A DNA stretch of 64,000 bases from Ideonella sp. (GTDB lineage Bacteria > Pseudomonadota > Gammaproteobacteria > Burkholderiales > Burkholderiaceae_C), in the NCBI GenBank assembly GCA_015075165.1, contig JABTUY010000003.1:558001-622000 (forward strand), read 5' to 3'. This document shows, piece by piece, positions 47,536 to 57,423 of the stretch. The notes under the pieces were generated by a model. That model was not told the origin of the DNA. It saw only the letters and a program-made list of their open reading frames with translations, and did not search any database. Position 1 is the stretch's first letter; each line of letters opens with the position of its first letter. The translations under genes were made by a program, and so were the position numbers.

Positions 47536-49394
47536 CGCCGCCCGCGCCGGGCACCGACGATGCGGCGGCGGCCGGGCCGCGCGCGCTGCAGCCGGCGACG
47601 CGTGCGTCGCTGACGATCGTCGTGTCGGCGCTCGTCGCCGGCGCTGTCGTGGTCGGGCTGCTGCCGGCGTACTGGCTGTTCCTCGCCACCTCGCTGCTGG
47701 TGTGGTCGATCGCGCTGCAGAGCCTCGGGCTCGTCACCGGCCGCACCGGCATGATCGCGCTGTGCCAGATGTCGTTCGCCGGCGTCGGCGCGTGGGTGGT
47801 GGGCTGGCTCAACGTGTCGCAGTTTCCCGGCGGGCTGGCGCTGTGGGTGCTGATCGGCGGTGCCGCCGCGGTGCCGTTCGGCATCGCGATCGGGCTGCCC
47901 GCGCTGCGGCTGCGCGGCATCAACCTGGCGATCGTGACGCTGAGCTTCGCCACCGCGTTCGATTCGGTGCTGTCGACGATCTCGTTTCCGGGCCAGACGA
48001 GCTTCATCCCGGTGCCGCGGCCCGACGCGTTCGCAAGCGACGCGGGTTACTTCGTCTTCGTGCTGATCTGGTTCGCCGCGATCGCGGTCGCGCTCGAGTT
48101 CATCGCGCGCTCGCGGCTCGGCGCGTCGTGGCTCGCGGTGCGCCACTCCGAGCGCGCGGCGGCCGCGCACGGCATCGGCATTGCGCGCGCCAAGCTGTCG
48201 GCGTTCGCGATCAGCGCGTTCATCGCCGGCGTCTCGGGCGGCCTGCTGGCCGGCTACCTCGGCACGCTGGTGGCCGGCAACTTCGACATGATCCAGTCGC
48301 TGATGCTGTTCGCGGTGGCGACGATGACCGGCGCGCAGTTCGCGTCGGGCGCGCTCATCGGCGGCCTGCTGATCACGATCTTTCCGGAGCTGCTGCGCCG
48401 CGTGGGGCTGCCGCAGGACATCGGCAACGTGGTATTTGCAATCGGCGCGACACAGGCGCTGAGCACCGGCGAGAGCATGAGCGCCACGCTGCGGCGCAAC
48501 CTGCGCAGGCTCGCGCAGCGTCGCACGCGCGCTCCGCCAACGTCGACGGCCGGCTCCGATGCCGCGCCGCCACCACCACGACCGCCGACGGCACCCACAC
48601 CGCCCGCAACGGCCACCGGCAGCACCGGCCCCGTGCTGGCGATCGAGCGGCTGTCGGTGCGCTATGGCAGCGTGGTGGCGCTCGACGACGTGCACCTGAG
48701 CGTGCCAGCCCACGGCGTGGTCGGGCTGATCGGGCCGAACGGCGCCGGCAAGTCGACCCTGATCGACGCGGTGGCCGGCTTCCTGCCGTCGTACGCCGGC
48801 TGCATCCGCCTGCACGGCCGGCCGATCGACCCCGATGCGCCGCAACGGCGCGCACGCGGTGGCGTGCGGCGCACGTGGCAGACGACGCGCATCGCACCCG
48901 AGCTCAGCGTGGCCGAGTACCTGCGGCTGGCGGCCGGCGCGCTGCCGCCCGACGAGTTGCGCGCCATCCTGCGCTGGCTCGACGGCCCCGAGCCCGATCA
49001 GCCGGTGGCCGGTGTCGATGCCGGCACGCGACGGCTGCTCGACGTGGCCGGCGTCGTCGCCGCGCGCCCGGCGATCGCGCTGCTCGACGAGCCCGCAGCC
49101 GGCCAGTCGTTCGACACCACGCTGCGCCTGGGCCGGCGGATCGCCGAGATTCCGGCGCGCTTCGGCTGCGCGGTGCTGCTGGTCGAGCACGACATGGACC
49201 TGGTGCGCGCCGCGTGCAGCGAGGTCACCGTGCTCGATTTCGGCAGCGTGATCGCGCGCGGGGCGACTGCCACCACGCTCGACAGCGCCGTGGTGCGCAA
49301 GGCCTACCTCGGCGCCGACGACGGCGCCGACGACGGCACAGCGCGGCAAGCGTCGCGCAACACGATGGCCGCGGCAGACGGAGGCCCGGTGTGA
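47532..49394 (+). CDS. Fused ABC permease–ATPase (LivM-LivG type)
   Basis: 620-aa fusion. Residues 20-320 are a LivM-type permease (LVTGRTGMIALCQMSFAGVG; LAVRHSERAAAAHGIGIARA). A Pro/Ala/Thr-rich linker (about 330-365) leads to an ABC ATPase with Walker A GPNGAGKST near 401 and Walker B IALLDEPAAG. The usual LSGGQ signature is not seen: the segment reads GVDAGTRRLLDVAGVVA, as in a degenerate form. Starts at GTG 47532, coupled to the LivH-like gene. Confidence 0.9.
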   Translation: MTPPAPGTDDAAAAGPRALQPATRASLTIVVSALVAGAVVVGLLPAYWLFLATSLLVWSIALQSLGLVTGRTGMIALCQMSFAGVGAWVVGWLNVSQFPGGLALWVLIGGAAAVPFGIAIGLPALRLRGINLAIVTLSFATAFDSVLSTISFPGQTSFIPVPRPDAFASDAGYFVFVLIWFAAIAVALEFIARSRLGASWLAVRHSERAAAAHGIGIARAKLSAFAISAFIAGVSGGLLAGYLGTLVAGNFDMIQSLMLFAVATMTGAQFASGALIGGLLITIFPELLRRVGLPQDIGNVVFAIGATQALSTGESMSATLRRNLRRLAQRRTRAPPTSTAGSDAAPPPPRPPTAPTPPATATGSTGPVLAIERLSVRYGSVVALDDVHLSVPAHGVVGLIGPNGAGKSTLIDAVAGFLPSYAGCIRLHGRPIDPDAPQRRARGGVRRTWQTTRIAPELSVAEYLRLAAGALPPDELRAILRWLDGPEPDQPVAGVDAGTRRLLDVAGVVAARPAIALLDEPAAGQSFDTTLRLGRRIAEIPARFGCAVLLVEHDMDLVRAACSEVTVLDFGSVIARGATATTLDSAVVRKAYLGADDGADDGTARQASRNTMAAADGGPV

Positions 49395-50218
49395 CGACCG
49401 AACCCGCAGCCCCGACCAGCCCGCACGCGCCGGCGGCGGCACAAGCCGCGCCACCGCACGGCGCGACGGCTGCCGCACCCCGCTTTGTGGTCGACGCGGT
49501 GTCGGTCGAGCGCGCGCACCTGCCGGTCGTGCGTGCGGTGAGCCTGGTGATCGAGCCCGGCAGCATCAGCGTGCTGCTCGGCTCGAACGGCGCGGGCAAG
49601 ACCACGCTGCTCGAGGGCCTGTCGGGCGTGATCGGTCTGGCCGGCGGCCGCATCACGCTCGATGGCGCCGAGCTGCACCGGCTCGGCGCCGGTGCGCGCG
49701 CGCGCGCCGGGCTCGGCCATGTCGAGCAAGGCCGCACGGTGTTCCGCCAGCTCACGACGCAAGAGAACCTGCTGGTCGGCGCCGCCGACCCGGCATCGCT
49801 GTCGTGGGCCTATGAACTGTTCCCCGAGCTGCACCAGCGGCGCGGCGTTCGCGCGGCGCTGCTGTCGGGCGGCGAGCAGCAGATGCTGGTGGTGGCGCGC
49901 GCGCTGCTGTGCCGCCCGAAGGTGCTGCTGATCGACGAGATGTCGGCCGGCCTGGCGCCGATCGTCGTCGCGCGGCTGATGAAGGCGGTGCGCAGGCTCG
50001 CCGACCAGGGCCTCGCGGTGCTGCTGGTCGAGCAGTTCGCCGCGCTGGCGCTGTCGATCGGCGATCGCGCCTACGTGCTGCGGCGCGGACGCATGGTGTT
50101 CGACGGCCGCTGCGCGCAACTGCGCGGCGATGCGCAGCGCCTGCACCGGCTGTATCTGGGCGGCGGGGCCGATACCGACACGCAGGCCGAAGGCACCACC
50201 CCGCCCGTGGGCGCATGA
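49391..50218 (+). CDS. ABC transporter ATP-binding protein (LivF-like)
   Basis: 275 aa. Walker A GSNGAGKT, signature LLSGGEQQMLVVARALL, Walker B VLLIDEMSAGLAP and the switch histidine replaced region VLLVEQFA. An Ala/Pro-rich leader of about 30 residues precedes the ABC domain. GTG 49391 overlaps the fused gene's TGA. It retains the full signature motif that its partner lacks, so the heterodimer likely has one standard ATP site. Confidence 0.9.
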   Translation: MTTEPAAPTSPHAPAAAQAAPPHGATAAAPRFVVDAVSVERAHLPVVRAVSLVIEPGSISVLLGSNGAGKTTLLEGLSGVIGLAGGRITLDGAELHRLGAGARARAGLGHVEQGRTVFRQLTTQENLLVGAADPASLSWAYELFPELHQRRGVRAALLSGGEQQMLVVARALLCRPKVLLIDEMSAGLAPIVVARLMKAVRRLADQGLAVLLVEQFAALALSIGDRAYVLRRGRMVFDGRCAQLRGDAQRLHRLYLGGGADTDTQAEGTTPPVGA

Positions 50219-50220
50219 GG

Positions 50221-50691
50221 TCAGTACGATGACGCGGCCTGGATCTGGAACTCGCCGTGACACGCCACGCACTTGCCCAGCACCTGCGACAGCTGGGCCA
50301 GCGTGTGCTTCGGGTCGCCGAGGCTGTCGGCATCGAGCGCGATGGCGTCGAAATCGCGGTGCACGCTGAAGCCGAGTGTCTTGAACCCGAGCGGCAGCTT
50401 GCCCACCATCGCCAGCGGCGCGTGGTGCGCGGCGGCCATGCCCATGCCGCGCGCCGCCGCGGCCGCGGCCTTCATGTCGTCGCGCGCGAGCGCGCCGCTC
50501 ATCTGCTGCAGCCCGGCGACGAACGCACGCATCTCGCGCAGCACGAAGGCGCGTTCGCCGGGCTCGAGCACGATCGCCTGGCGCCCGTCTTCCAGCCGCA
50601 CCACCGACCCGGCGACGACGAATTTGTAGACCAGTGCCGCGATGACCAGCAGCAGCACGGCGATGATCGTCAACTGAATCCGGTTGCGCAT
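50221..50691 (-). CDS. Membrane-anchored monoheme c-type cytochrome
   Basis: 156 aa. N-terminal transmembrane helix at about 7-27 (LTIIAVLLLVIAALVYKF), then a helical periplasmic domain with a single heme site CVACH (KCVACHGEF) close to the C-terminus, the arrangement of cytochrome c'/b562-like four-helix proteins. Redox partner unknown. ATG 50691 begins MRNRIQLTIIAV; the longer frame is not family-like. Convergent with the Liv-type operon, whose last stop is 3 bp away. Confidence 0.82.
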   Translation of the reverse strand: MRNRIQLTIIAVLLLVIAALVYKFVVAGSVVRLEDGRQAIVLEPGERAFVLREMRAFVAGLQQMSGALARDDMKAAAAAARGMGMAAAHHAPLAMVGKLPLGFKTLGFSVHRDFDAIALDADSLGDPKHTLAQLSQVLGKCVACHGEFQIQAASSY

Positions 50692-50867
50692 GGTGCCTCG
50701 CACAGCGATGATGGCCCGAGTACAGGCTCGCACACCGAGTGTGGGTTTGAGGTCGGTCAATCGCCCGCACGGCCCCTGGACGCACCGGTCACCCGCGATT
50801 GGCCCTTGGACTGCGCAGGTTGCCGTGCGTGTCTAGACTGCGGCGTTCACAACCAGGAGGTGTCACG

Positions 50868-51425
50868 ATGAAACCCTGCAAGGTCGCAGCGCTGGTCGGC
50901 AGCCTGCGCAAGGATTCGCACAACAAGCGGCTGTTGCTCGCCGTGACGAAGCTCGCGCCGGCGCACCTGACGTTCGAGACGGTGCGCATCGACGATCTGC
51001 CCCTGTACTCGCAGGATTTCGACGGTGACTACCCACCGAATGCGCGCCGTCTGAAGCGCGATATCGAGTCGGCGCAGGCGCTGCTGTTCGTCACGCCGGA
51101 GTACAACCGCTCGGTGCCCGGCGTGCTGAAGAACGCGATCGACATCGCGTCGCGGCCGTGGGGCACAAACTCGTTCAAGGGCAAGCCGGCGGCGGTGATC
51201 GGCGCGTCGATCGGCGCGGTGGGCACCGCGGTCGCGCAGGACCACCTGCGCGGCTCGCTGCATTTCCTCGACGTGCCCACGCTCGGGCAGCCCGAGGTGT
51301 ACCTGCAGGCCCGCGACGGCCTGATCGCACCCGACGGCACGGTCACCGACGAATCGACGCGCAAGTTCCTGCAAGGCTTCGTCGACGCCTACGCCGCGTG
51401 GGTGGAACGCTTCGTGGCGAAGTAG
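50868..51425 (+). CDS. NADPH-dependent FMN reductase family protein
   Basis: 185-aa flavodoxin-like protein. VGSLRKDSHNKRL is the phosphate-binding loop for FMN, and TPEYNRSVPGVLKNAIDIASRP is the family signature. Members reduce FMN, quinones, azo dyes or chromate with NAD(P)H. Strong ribosome site AGGAGG at 50855-50860. Overlaps the downstream EamA gene. Confidence 0.92.
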   Translation: MKPCKVAALVGSLRKDSHNKRLLLAVTKLAPAHLTFETVRIDDLPLYSQDFDGDYPPNARRLKRDIESAQALLFVTPEYNRSVPGVLKNAIDIASRPWGTNSFKGKPAAVIGASIGAVGTAVAQDHLRGSLHFLDVPTLGQPEVYLQARDGLIAPDGTVTDESTRKFLQGFVDAYAAWVERFVAK

Positions 51426-52300
51426 GCGGCGCACAGCGCGCGGTCGGCATCGCGCTGCTGGTCACCACGTCGGTCGGCTGGGGCCTGAACTGGCCGGTGC
51501 TGAAGCTGCTGCTGCAGCAGTGGCCGCCACTGCTGGCGCGCGGCAGCGCCGGCGTGGCGGCCGCGCTCGGTATCGGCGCGCTCGCGCTGGCGCGCGGCGA
51601 TTCGCTGGCCGTGCCGCGCGCCCTCGTGCCGCGGTTGCTGATGGCCGCCTTCGTCAACGTCTTCGCGTGGATGGGCTTCTCGACGCTGGCGCTGCAATGG
51701 CTCGACGCCGGCGAGGCGGCGCTGCTCGTCTACACGATGCCGATCTGGGCGATCCTGCTCGCGTGGCCGCTGCACGGCGCGCGACCCAACGCCACCGCCA
51801 TCGTCGCGATCGTGCTCGGCTTCACCGGCGTCGCACTGCTGCTCGGCGCGCAGGGGCTGGCGCTGGGCGCGCACAAGCTGGCCGGCGTGCTGCTGACGCT
51901 CGGCGCCGCGGTGCTGTTCGCGCTCGGCACCGTGCTCTGGCGCTCGCCGCTGCCGCTGGCGCCACTCGTCTCGGTGGCCTGGCAGGTCGGCCTCGGTTGC
52001 CTGCCGATGCTGGCCTGGGGCCTGGCGTTCGAACCGCCGCGCCTGCACGCCACCTCGCCCACCGGCTGGCTGGCCCTGGCCTACATGACGATCGTGCCGA
52101 TGGGCGTGTGCTACCTGAGTTGGTTCGCCGCGCTGCGGCGGCTGCCGCCGCAGACGGCATCGATGGCCACGCTGCTGACACCCGTGGTCGGCGTGCTCAG
52201 CGCCGCGGCCGCGCTCGGCGAACCGCTGGGCGCCGTGCGCTGGCTCGCACTGCTGCTGACGCTGGGCGGCGTCGCACTCGCGCTGCGCAAGCCGTCGTGA
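51398..52300 (+). CDS. EamA/DMT family transporter
   Basis: 300 aa with about ten transmembrane helices arranged as two EamA repeats, each ending in a glycine-rich helix (IVAIVLGFTGVALLLGAQ; WLALLLTLGGVALALRKPS). Likely a metabolite or amino acid exporter; substrate unknown. No ATG/GTG/TTG exists between the FMN reductase stop and the first helix; the nearest in-frame start is GTG 51398, giving a 28-bp overlap with that gene. Confidence 0.85.
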   Translation: MGGTLRGEVGGAQRAVGIALLVTTSVGWGLNWPVLKLLLQQWPPLLARGSAGVAAALGIGALALARGDSLAVPRALVPRLLMAAFVNVFAWMGFSTLALQWLDAGEAALLVYTMPIWAILLAWPLHGARPNATAIVAIVLGFTGVALLLGAQGLALGAHKLAGVLLTLGAAVLFALGTVLWRSPLPLAPLVSVAWQVGLGCLPMLAWGLAFEPPRLHATSPTGWLALAYMTIVPMGVCYLSWFAALRRLPPQTASMATLLTPVVGVLSAAAALGEPLGAVRWLALLLTLGGVALALRKPS

Positions 52301-52367
52301 CCGCTCGCCGCCCCGGTGCACGGCGCGCCTACGCGTGCGGCGATGCGGCCGCTGCCGTGTGCGTGGC

Positions 52368-53786
52368 TCACCACGCGCCGCGATGCTCCGGCACGCGCGC
52401 CACCAGCGGCAGCGCCGCCAGCAGCAGCAACGCCACCACGACATAGACCCAGGCCTGCACGCCGCCGGGGTCGGCGAAACGAGCGAGCACCGCGGTGACG
52501 ATCGACACGGTGGTGATCGAGCCGACCTGCAGCGCCGCGGTACGCAGCGCCGCCAGCGTCGACGAATGCTGCGGCGCCAGTTGCAGACCGGCGTTGCGGC
52601 TGGCCGGGTTGATCGTGCCGCGGCCGGCGCCGATCACGAACGCCCAGACCGCGAGCCACGCGAACGGCGCGGCGCCGTGCGGCGGCGCCACCGCGAGCAG
52701 CAGCGTGCCGATCGCGATCGCCGTGCCGCCGACATACAGCGGCGGGCGGTGCCCGGTGCGCCGCAGCGCGAACGCGGCGGTGACCGAGAACGCGATCGCC
52801 GCCAGGCCCTGCACGATCAGCAGCGCGCCGGCGCCGAACACGCCGATGCCGTAGCGGTTGGCCGCGTACAGCGGGATCAGCGTCATCGCGCCGTTGGCCA
52901 CGCCGCCGAAGATCGTGTTGATCAGGTTCACCGGCCCGAAGCCCGGCCCGTGAATCAACCGCGGCGCGATGAACGGGTTGGCGCTGCGCCCGATGTGGTG
53001 CACGAATCGCCACAGCGCGATGACGGCCAGCGCCGCCAGCACCGCGAACGTCGTCGACACCCTGTGCCCACCGCACTCGCCGAGCGCGCTGACCGCCAGC
53101 ATGCCGGCCAGCAGCCCGCCGCCGAGCAGCAGCATGTCGGTGACGTCGATCGCGAACGCCGCGCCCTGCTCACGCGGCCGGTCGCGCGGAATGCAGCGCA
53201 GCGCCAACCAGACGATCACGAGGCCGATCGGCACGTTGACGAAGAACACGCCGCGCCAGCTCCAGTACGCCACGAACAGGCCGCCGAACGCGGGCCCGAT
53301 CATCGCGCCGATCGGGAAGATGCTGCCGAACAGGCTGACCGCGCGGTCGCGCGCATCGCCGAAGTGCTCGACGACGATGCCGGTGGCCGATGGCGTCAGC
53401 CCGGCGCCGCCGGCGGCCTGCAGCGCGCGCAGCGCGATCAACACGAAGATGTTTTCGGCCAGCCCGCAGCACAGCGACGCCGCCGTGAACGCAGCGACCG
53501 AGCCGATGAACACGCGGCGGCAGCCGTAGCGCTCGCTGAGCCGGCCGGCCAGCGGCAGCATCAGCACGAAGCCCAGCGAGTACGCCGTGATCGTCCACCC
53601 TGCCCAGTTGATCGACGTGCCGAGCCCGTGCTGCAGTGAGTGCAGCGCGGTGGCGACGATCGTCGAGTCGAGCGACATCATCAGCAGTGCCAGTGCGATG
53701 ATCGCGAACACCCGCACGCGGCGCACCGGCGGGCTGTGGCCGCCGACGGGCGTCACAGCAGCGTGCGATTCGGGGCCGGCGCTCAT
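52368..53786 (-). CDS. MFS drug-efflux type transporter (DHA2 family)
   Basis: 472 aa with fourteen predicted transmembrane segments. Motif D1/C-like MMSLDSTIVATALHSLQ in helix 1, motif A GRLSERYGCRRVFI between helices 2 and 3, and motif C region IGAMIGPAFGGL. This is the 14-TMS DHA2 type (EmrB-like) of multidrug exporters. ATG 53786 chosen; upstream residues to 53867 are non-homologous. Divergent from the AhpD-like gene, with 167 bp between them. Confidence 0.9.
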   Translation of the reverse strand: MSAGPESHAAVTPVGGHSPPVRRVRVFAIIALALLMMSLDSTIVATALHSLQHGLGTSINWAGWTITAYSLGFVLMLPLAGRLSERYGCRRVFIGSVAAFTAASLCCGLAENIFVLIALRALQAAGGAGLTPSATGIVVEHFGDARDRAVSLFGSIFPIGAMIGPAFGGLFVAYWSWRGVFFVNVPIGLVIVWLALRCIPRDRPREQGAAFAIDVTDMLLLGGGLLAGMLAVSALGECGGHRVSTTFAVLAALAVIALWRFVHHIGRSANPFIAPRLIHGPGFGPVNLINTIFGGVANGAMTLIPLYAANRYGIGVFGAGALLIVQGLAAIAFSVTAAFALRRTGHRPPLYVGGTAIAIGTLLLAVAPPHGAAPFAWLAVWAFVIGAGRGTINPASRNAGLQLAPQHSSTLAALRTAALQVGSITTVSIVTAVLARFADPGGVQAWVYVVVALLLLAALPLVARVPEHRGAW

Positions 53787-53953
53787 CCGGCGAGCCTGCG
53801 CGGACGGCAGCGATGCGTTGGTGCAAGGGTCATCGACCGACGGTGAACGCGACGCCGCGCCCGGCAACCAGAATACGACACGCCGATTCGACCTGCCGCA
53901 ATGAGAGCCTGCCGCGCCCGTTGCAGCATGAAGGGCACACGACAGGAGATCCG

Positions 53954-54436
53954 ATGCAACAGCGCCTGGACTACAAGCTCGCCTCGCCCGAGGCGTTCAA
54001 CGCGATGCTCCACACCGAGCAGCAGATCCACAAGAGCGGCCTCGAGCCGTTGCTGCTCGAGCTGGTGAAATCGCGCGCCTCGCAGCTCAACGGCTGCGCC
54101 TGGTGCCTAGACATGCACACGAAAGATGCCCGCGCACAAGGCGAGACCGAGCAGCGGCTGTACCTGCTGCCCACCTGGCGCGAAGCGCCCTGCTACAGCG
54201 AACGCGAGCGCGCCGCACTGGCCTGGACCGAGGCGCTGACGCTGGTCGCCGACACGCACGACGTGCCCGATGCGGTGTACGCGCAGGCGCGCGCGCATTT
54301 CAGCGAGAAGGCGCTGGTCGACCTGACGCTGGCGATCATCGCGATCAACGGCTGGAACCGCATGAACGTGGCCTTCCGCACCCAGGTCGGCCACTACGTC
54401 AGCCCGCACGCGCGGGCACGCCCCGAGACGGCCTGA
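53954..54436 (+). CDS. Carboxymuconolactone decarboxylase family (AhpD-like) protein
   Basis: 160 aa, one CMD domain with the redox motif CAWC in LNGCAWCLDMHTKDAR (cysteines 51 and 54 approximately) and the proton-relay histidine. AhpD-like members act as alkylhydroperoxidases or thiol-disulfide partners rather than as decarboxylases. ATG 53954 preceded by AGGAGAT. Next to a membrane protein gene 42 bp on. Confidence 0.92.
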   Translation: MQQRLDYKLASPEAFNAMLHTEQQIHKSGLEPLLLELVKSRASQLNGCAWCLDMHTKDARAQGETEQRLYLLPTWREAPCYSERERAALAWTEALTLVADTHDVPDAVYAQARAHFSEKALVDLTLAIIAINGWNRMNVAFRTQVGHYVSPHARARPETA

Positions 54437-54478
54437 CGCCGGTTCGGGCTACGCTGCGGGCCGGAGGAGCCCGCCGCC

Positions 54479-55798
54479 ATGCCCACCGAGATCTCGCCGC
54501 TGCCGAGCGCGCAGTGGCCCTATGTCGCGATCCTGATCCGGCTCGCGCTCGCGCTGGCGCTCGGCCTGCTGCTGGGCCTGGAGCGCGAGCGGCGCGGCAA
54601 GGAGGCCGGGTTGCGCACGTTCGGCTTCATCGCGCTGCTGGGCGCGCTCGGCGGCTCGCTCGGCGAGGGCTTCGCGCTGCTGGCGTTCGCCTCCACCGGC
54701 CTGCTCGCGGTGCTGCTGAACGTGCACACGCTGCGCAGCGGCGAAGGCACCGAGCTCACCACTTCGGCCGCGATGTTGATCACCTGCATGGCCGGCATCC
54801 TGTGCGGCCAGGGCCACACCATCACGCCGGCCGCGGTGATCGTCATCGCCACCGCGCTGCTGGCGTGGAAGGAGCGCCTCGCCGGCCTCTCGATGGGTCT
54901 GACCGAAGGCGAGCTGCGCTCGGCGCTGCTGCTGGCGATCCTGGCGATCGTGATCTACCCGGCGCTGCCCGTCGGCGCCATCGGCCCGTGGCGAATCGTC
55001 GAGCCGCGCGCGGCGTGGATCACGGTGATCCTGATCGCCAGCATCGGCTTCGTCAACTACATCCTGTGGAAGCTGTACGGCGCGCGCGGCACCGAGCTCT
55101 CGGGGTTCTTCGGTGGCCTGGTCAACAGCAACTTCACGGTGATCGAGATGGCCACGCGCGTGCACGAGTCGCAGGGCCGCTTCGCCGCGCCGGCGTACCG
55201 CGGCATCCTGGTGGCCACCGGCGCGATGGTGGTGCGCAACGCCGCGCTGCTGCTGATCCTGGCGCCGCTGGCGCTGCTCGACGTGGCCGGTGCCTTCGCG
55301 CTGATGCTGGCGGCCAGCGCCGCGCTGGTGGTGACGAGCCACCTGCGCACCAGTGTCGAAGACCCTCAGGGCGCGGCCGACATCAAGCTGACGCTGCCGT
55401 TCTCGCTGCGCGTCGCGCTGAAGTACGGCGCGCTGTTCCTGGTGCTGCACATGGTCGGTACGCTGATGCAGCGCGAGTACGGCGAGGCCGGCTTCTACGT
55501 CGTCACCGTGGTCGGCGGCCTGCTGTCGAGCGCCAGCGCGGTGGCGGCGGCAGCGAGCATGGCCACGCAGGGCGCGATCGCACCGGCGGTGGCCGGCAAC
55601 GGTGCGGTGATCGCGTCGCTGACCAGCATCGCGTTCAGCCTGTCGTTCGTGCTGCGCGCGCGCCACCGCGGGCTGACGAGCCGGCTCGCGCTGGCGATGC
55701 TGGCCGTCGCCACGGCCGGTGCACTGGGCCTGGTGATGAGCAGTGCGCTGCGCGACGTGCTCGGGCCCTGGATCGCGAAGGTGGGGATGCCTCGCTGA
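54479..55798 (+). CDS. MgtC/SapB-domain membrane protein with DUF4010
   Basis: 439 aa, about twelve transmembrane segments. The N-terminal third has the MgtC hallmark GLLLGLERERRGKEAGLRTF; the rest is DUF4010 (YGARGTELSGFFGGLVNSNF, then TSLSSASAVAAAASM-type helices). Function of this double-domain family is not established; magnesium homeostasis is known only for MgtC itself. ATG 54479. Confidence 0.88.
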   Translation: MPTEISPLPSAQWPYVAILIRLALALALGLLLGLERERRGKEAGLRTFGFIALLGALGGSLGEGFALLAFASTGLLAVLLNVHTLRSGEGTELTTSAAMLITCMAGILCGQGHTITPAAVIVIATALLAWKERLAGLSMGLTEGELRSALLLAILAIVIYPALPVGAIGPWRIVEPRAAWITVILIASIGFVNYILWKLYGARGTELSGFFGGLVNSNFTVIEMATRVHESQGRFAAPAYRGILVATGAMVVRNAALLLILAPLALLDVAGAFALMLAASAALVVTSHLRTSVEDPQGAADIKLTLPFSLRVALKYGALFLVLHMVGTLMQREYGEAGFYVVTVVGGLLSSASAVAAAASMATQGAIAPAVAGNGAVIASLTSIAFSLSFVLRARHRGLTSRLALAMLAVATAGALGLVMSSALRDVLGPWIAKVGMPR

Positions 55799-55977
55799 GC
55801 GAGCGGCGATGACGCGGAGCTGCGTCGCCTTCTGCGTCACGGGTTGCGTGCGGGCCGGCAAGCCGTGATCGGACCCGTCCACCGGAAGCGCCGGCGCTGG
55901 TCGGCCAACGCCGGGCGTCCGCCGACGAAGCGCCTCGCGGGCTGCATCGCCACGTCGGCGCGCGGCCGTCGATCCAT

Positions 55978-57423
55978 TCAGGTCACGGCCAGTTCTCCGG
56001 ACAGCGCGAGCTCCAGCCGCTCGGCCAGCCGCGTCGCGAGCGCCATCACCGTCAGCGACGGGTTGACCGAGACCGTGCACGGCAGCAGCGAGGCATCACC
56101 GACGAACAGGTTCTTCACCTCGTGCGACTCGCCGTGGCGGTCGACCACCGAGCGCTGCGGATCGTCGCCCATGCGGCAGCCGCCCTGCGTGTGCGTGGAG
56201 ATCAGGCCGGTCCAGGCGATCTGCCTGGCGCCCGCCGCTTCGAGCGCCTTGCGGCTGAAACCGAACGCCGCGCCGAGCCGCGCCTGCTCGCTCGGCTGCA
56301 GGTCGACCTCGAAGCGCTCGGCGCCATCGGCGTCGAGGCTCACGCTGGCGTTGTTCTCGTCGTTGACCATCGCCAGCAGGCCGTTCCAGCGCCGGTAGGA
56401 ACGCAGCGCCTCGACCAGGCGCGCGCCCCAGAACGGCCCGTTGTCGTCGCGCAGCGTCGTCGCGAAGGCGATCGGGTCCATCACGGTCGACGCCTCGATC
56501 ACGAAGCCGCCGGCGTCGTCGGTCTGGTGCTTCATGCAGTGCGCGGTGATGGGGTAGACGCGGTGTGCGTCCTGCACCTCGTCGAACAAGCCGTAGACGA
56601 GGCGCAGCGGATGCAGCCCGACATGCCGGCCGATGGCGCGGTTCTCGAGGCCCGAGCGCAGCAGCAGCAGCGGCGAGTTCAACGCGCCGGCGGCCACGAC
56701 GACGAATCGCGCGCGTGCGATGCGCCGCTCGCCCGCGGCGTCGACATACTGCACGCCGTCGGCGCGCGGCCGCCCGCCCGAGCGCTCGACGAGCACCCGC
56801 TCGGCATGCACGCCGGTGCGCAGCACGAGGCGACCGCCCGCGAGCGCGCGCGCGAGGTAGGTGTTCATCGTCGACTTGCCGCCATCGGTCGGGCAGCCCT
56901 GCAGGCACGAGCCGTAGCTCATGCACTTGGCGTCGGTGTACGACGTCACCGGCTCGAGCTCGGCGCCGAGCGCGCGAAAGCCTGCCTGCGCGGTATGGAC
57001 GCACTGCTCCCAGTCGCGTCGCTCGCGCACGCCGAGCACGCGCTCGACGCGCGCGTAGTACTCGTCGAGGTCGCCGCGCGAGAACGGCTCGCCGCCCTCG
57101 TTGGTGAGGCCGCTCGCCGGATGCCACTTGGCGATGTCGCGCTCGTGCGCGCGCAACGCCACCTTGGTGTTGATCGTGGTCGAGCCGCCGACGCACCTGC
57201 CCGCCAGGAAGGTGAGCACGTCGCCGTCGGGCAGCGGCGCGAAGCGCAGCGGCCAGTACAGGTCGTGCGAGGCCTTGGCCTCCCAGCGCTTGAAGTCGGC
57301 CGACGTGAGGTGCGGCCCGGCTTCGAGCAGCAGCACCGTGCGCCCGCAGTCCGCGAGCTCGCCGGCGACGACGCCACCGCCCGCGCCCGACCCCACGACG
57401 ATGACATCGAACTCGGCACTCAT
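55978..57423 (-). CDS. GMC family FAD oxidoreductase
   Basis: 481-aa flavoprotein of the glucose-methanol-choline family. FAD-binding VIVVGSGAGGGVVAGEL at 8-24, GRCVGGSTTINTKVALR, and C-terminal GDASLLPCTVSVNPSLTVMALA with the catalytic His region. A central CMSYGSCLQGCPTDGGKST motif with three cysteines is typical of bacterial dehydrogenases of this group that pair with a small subunit. No signal peptide, so apparently cytoplasmic. Oxidises an alcohol; substrate unknown. ATG 57423 overlaps the stop of its partner gene. Confidence 0.9.
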   Translation of the reverse strand: MSAEFDVIVVGSGAGGGVVAGELADCGRTVLLLEAGPHLTSADFKRWEAKASHDLYWPLRFAPLPDGDVLTFLAGRCVGGSTTINTKVALRAHERDIAKWHPASGLTNEGGEPFSRGDLDEYYARVERVLGVRERRDWEQCVHTAQAGFRALGAELEPVTSYTDAKCMSYGSCLQGCPTDGGKSTMNTYLARALAGGRLVLRTGVHAERVLVERSGGRPRADGVQYVDAAGERRIARARFVVVAAGALNSPLLLLRSGLENRAIGRHVGLHPLRLVYGLFDEVQDAHRVYPITAHCMKHQTDDAGGFVIEASTVMDPIAFATTLRDDNGPFWGARLVEALRSYRRWNGLLAMVNDENNASVSLDADGAERFEVDLQPSEQARLGAAFGFSRKALEAAGARQIAWTGLISTHTQGGCRMGDDPQRSVVDRHGESHEVKNLFVGDASLLPCTVSVNPSLTVMALATRLAERLELALSGELAVT

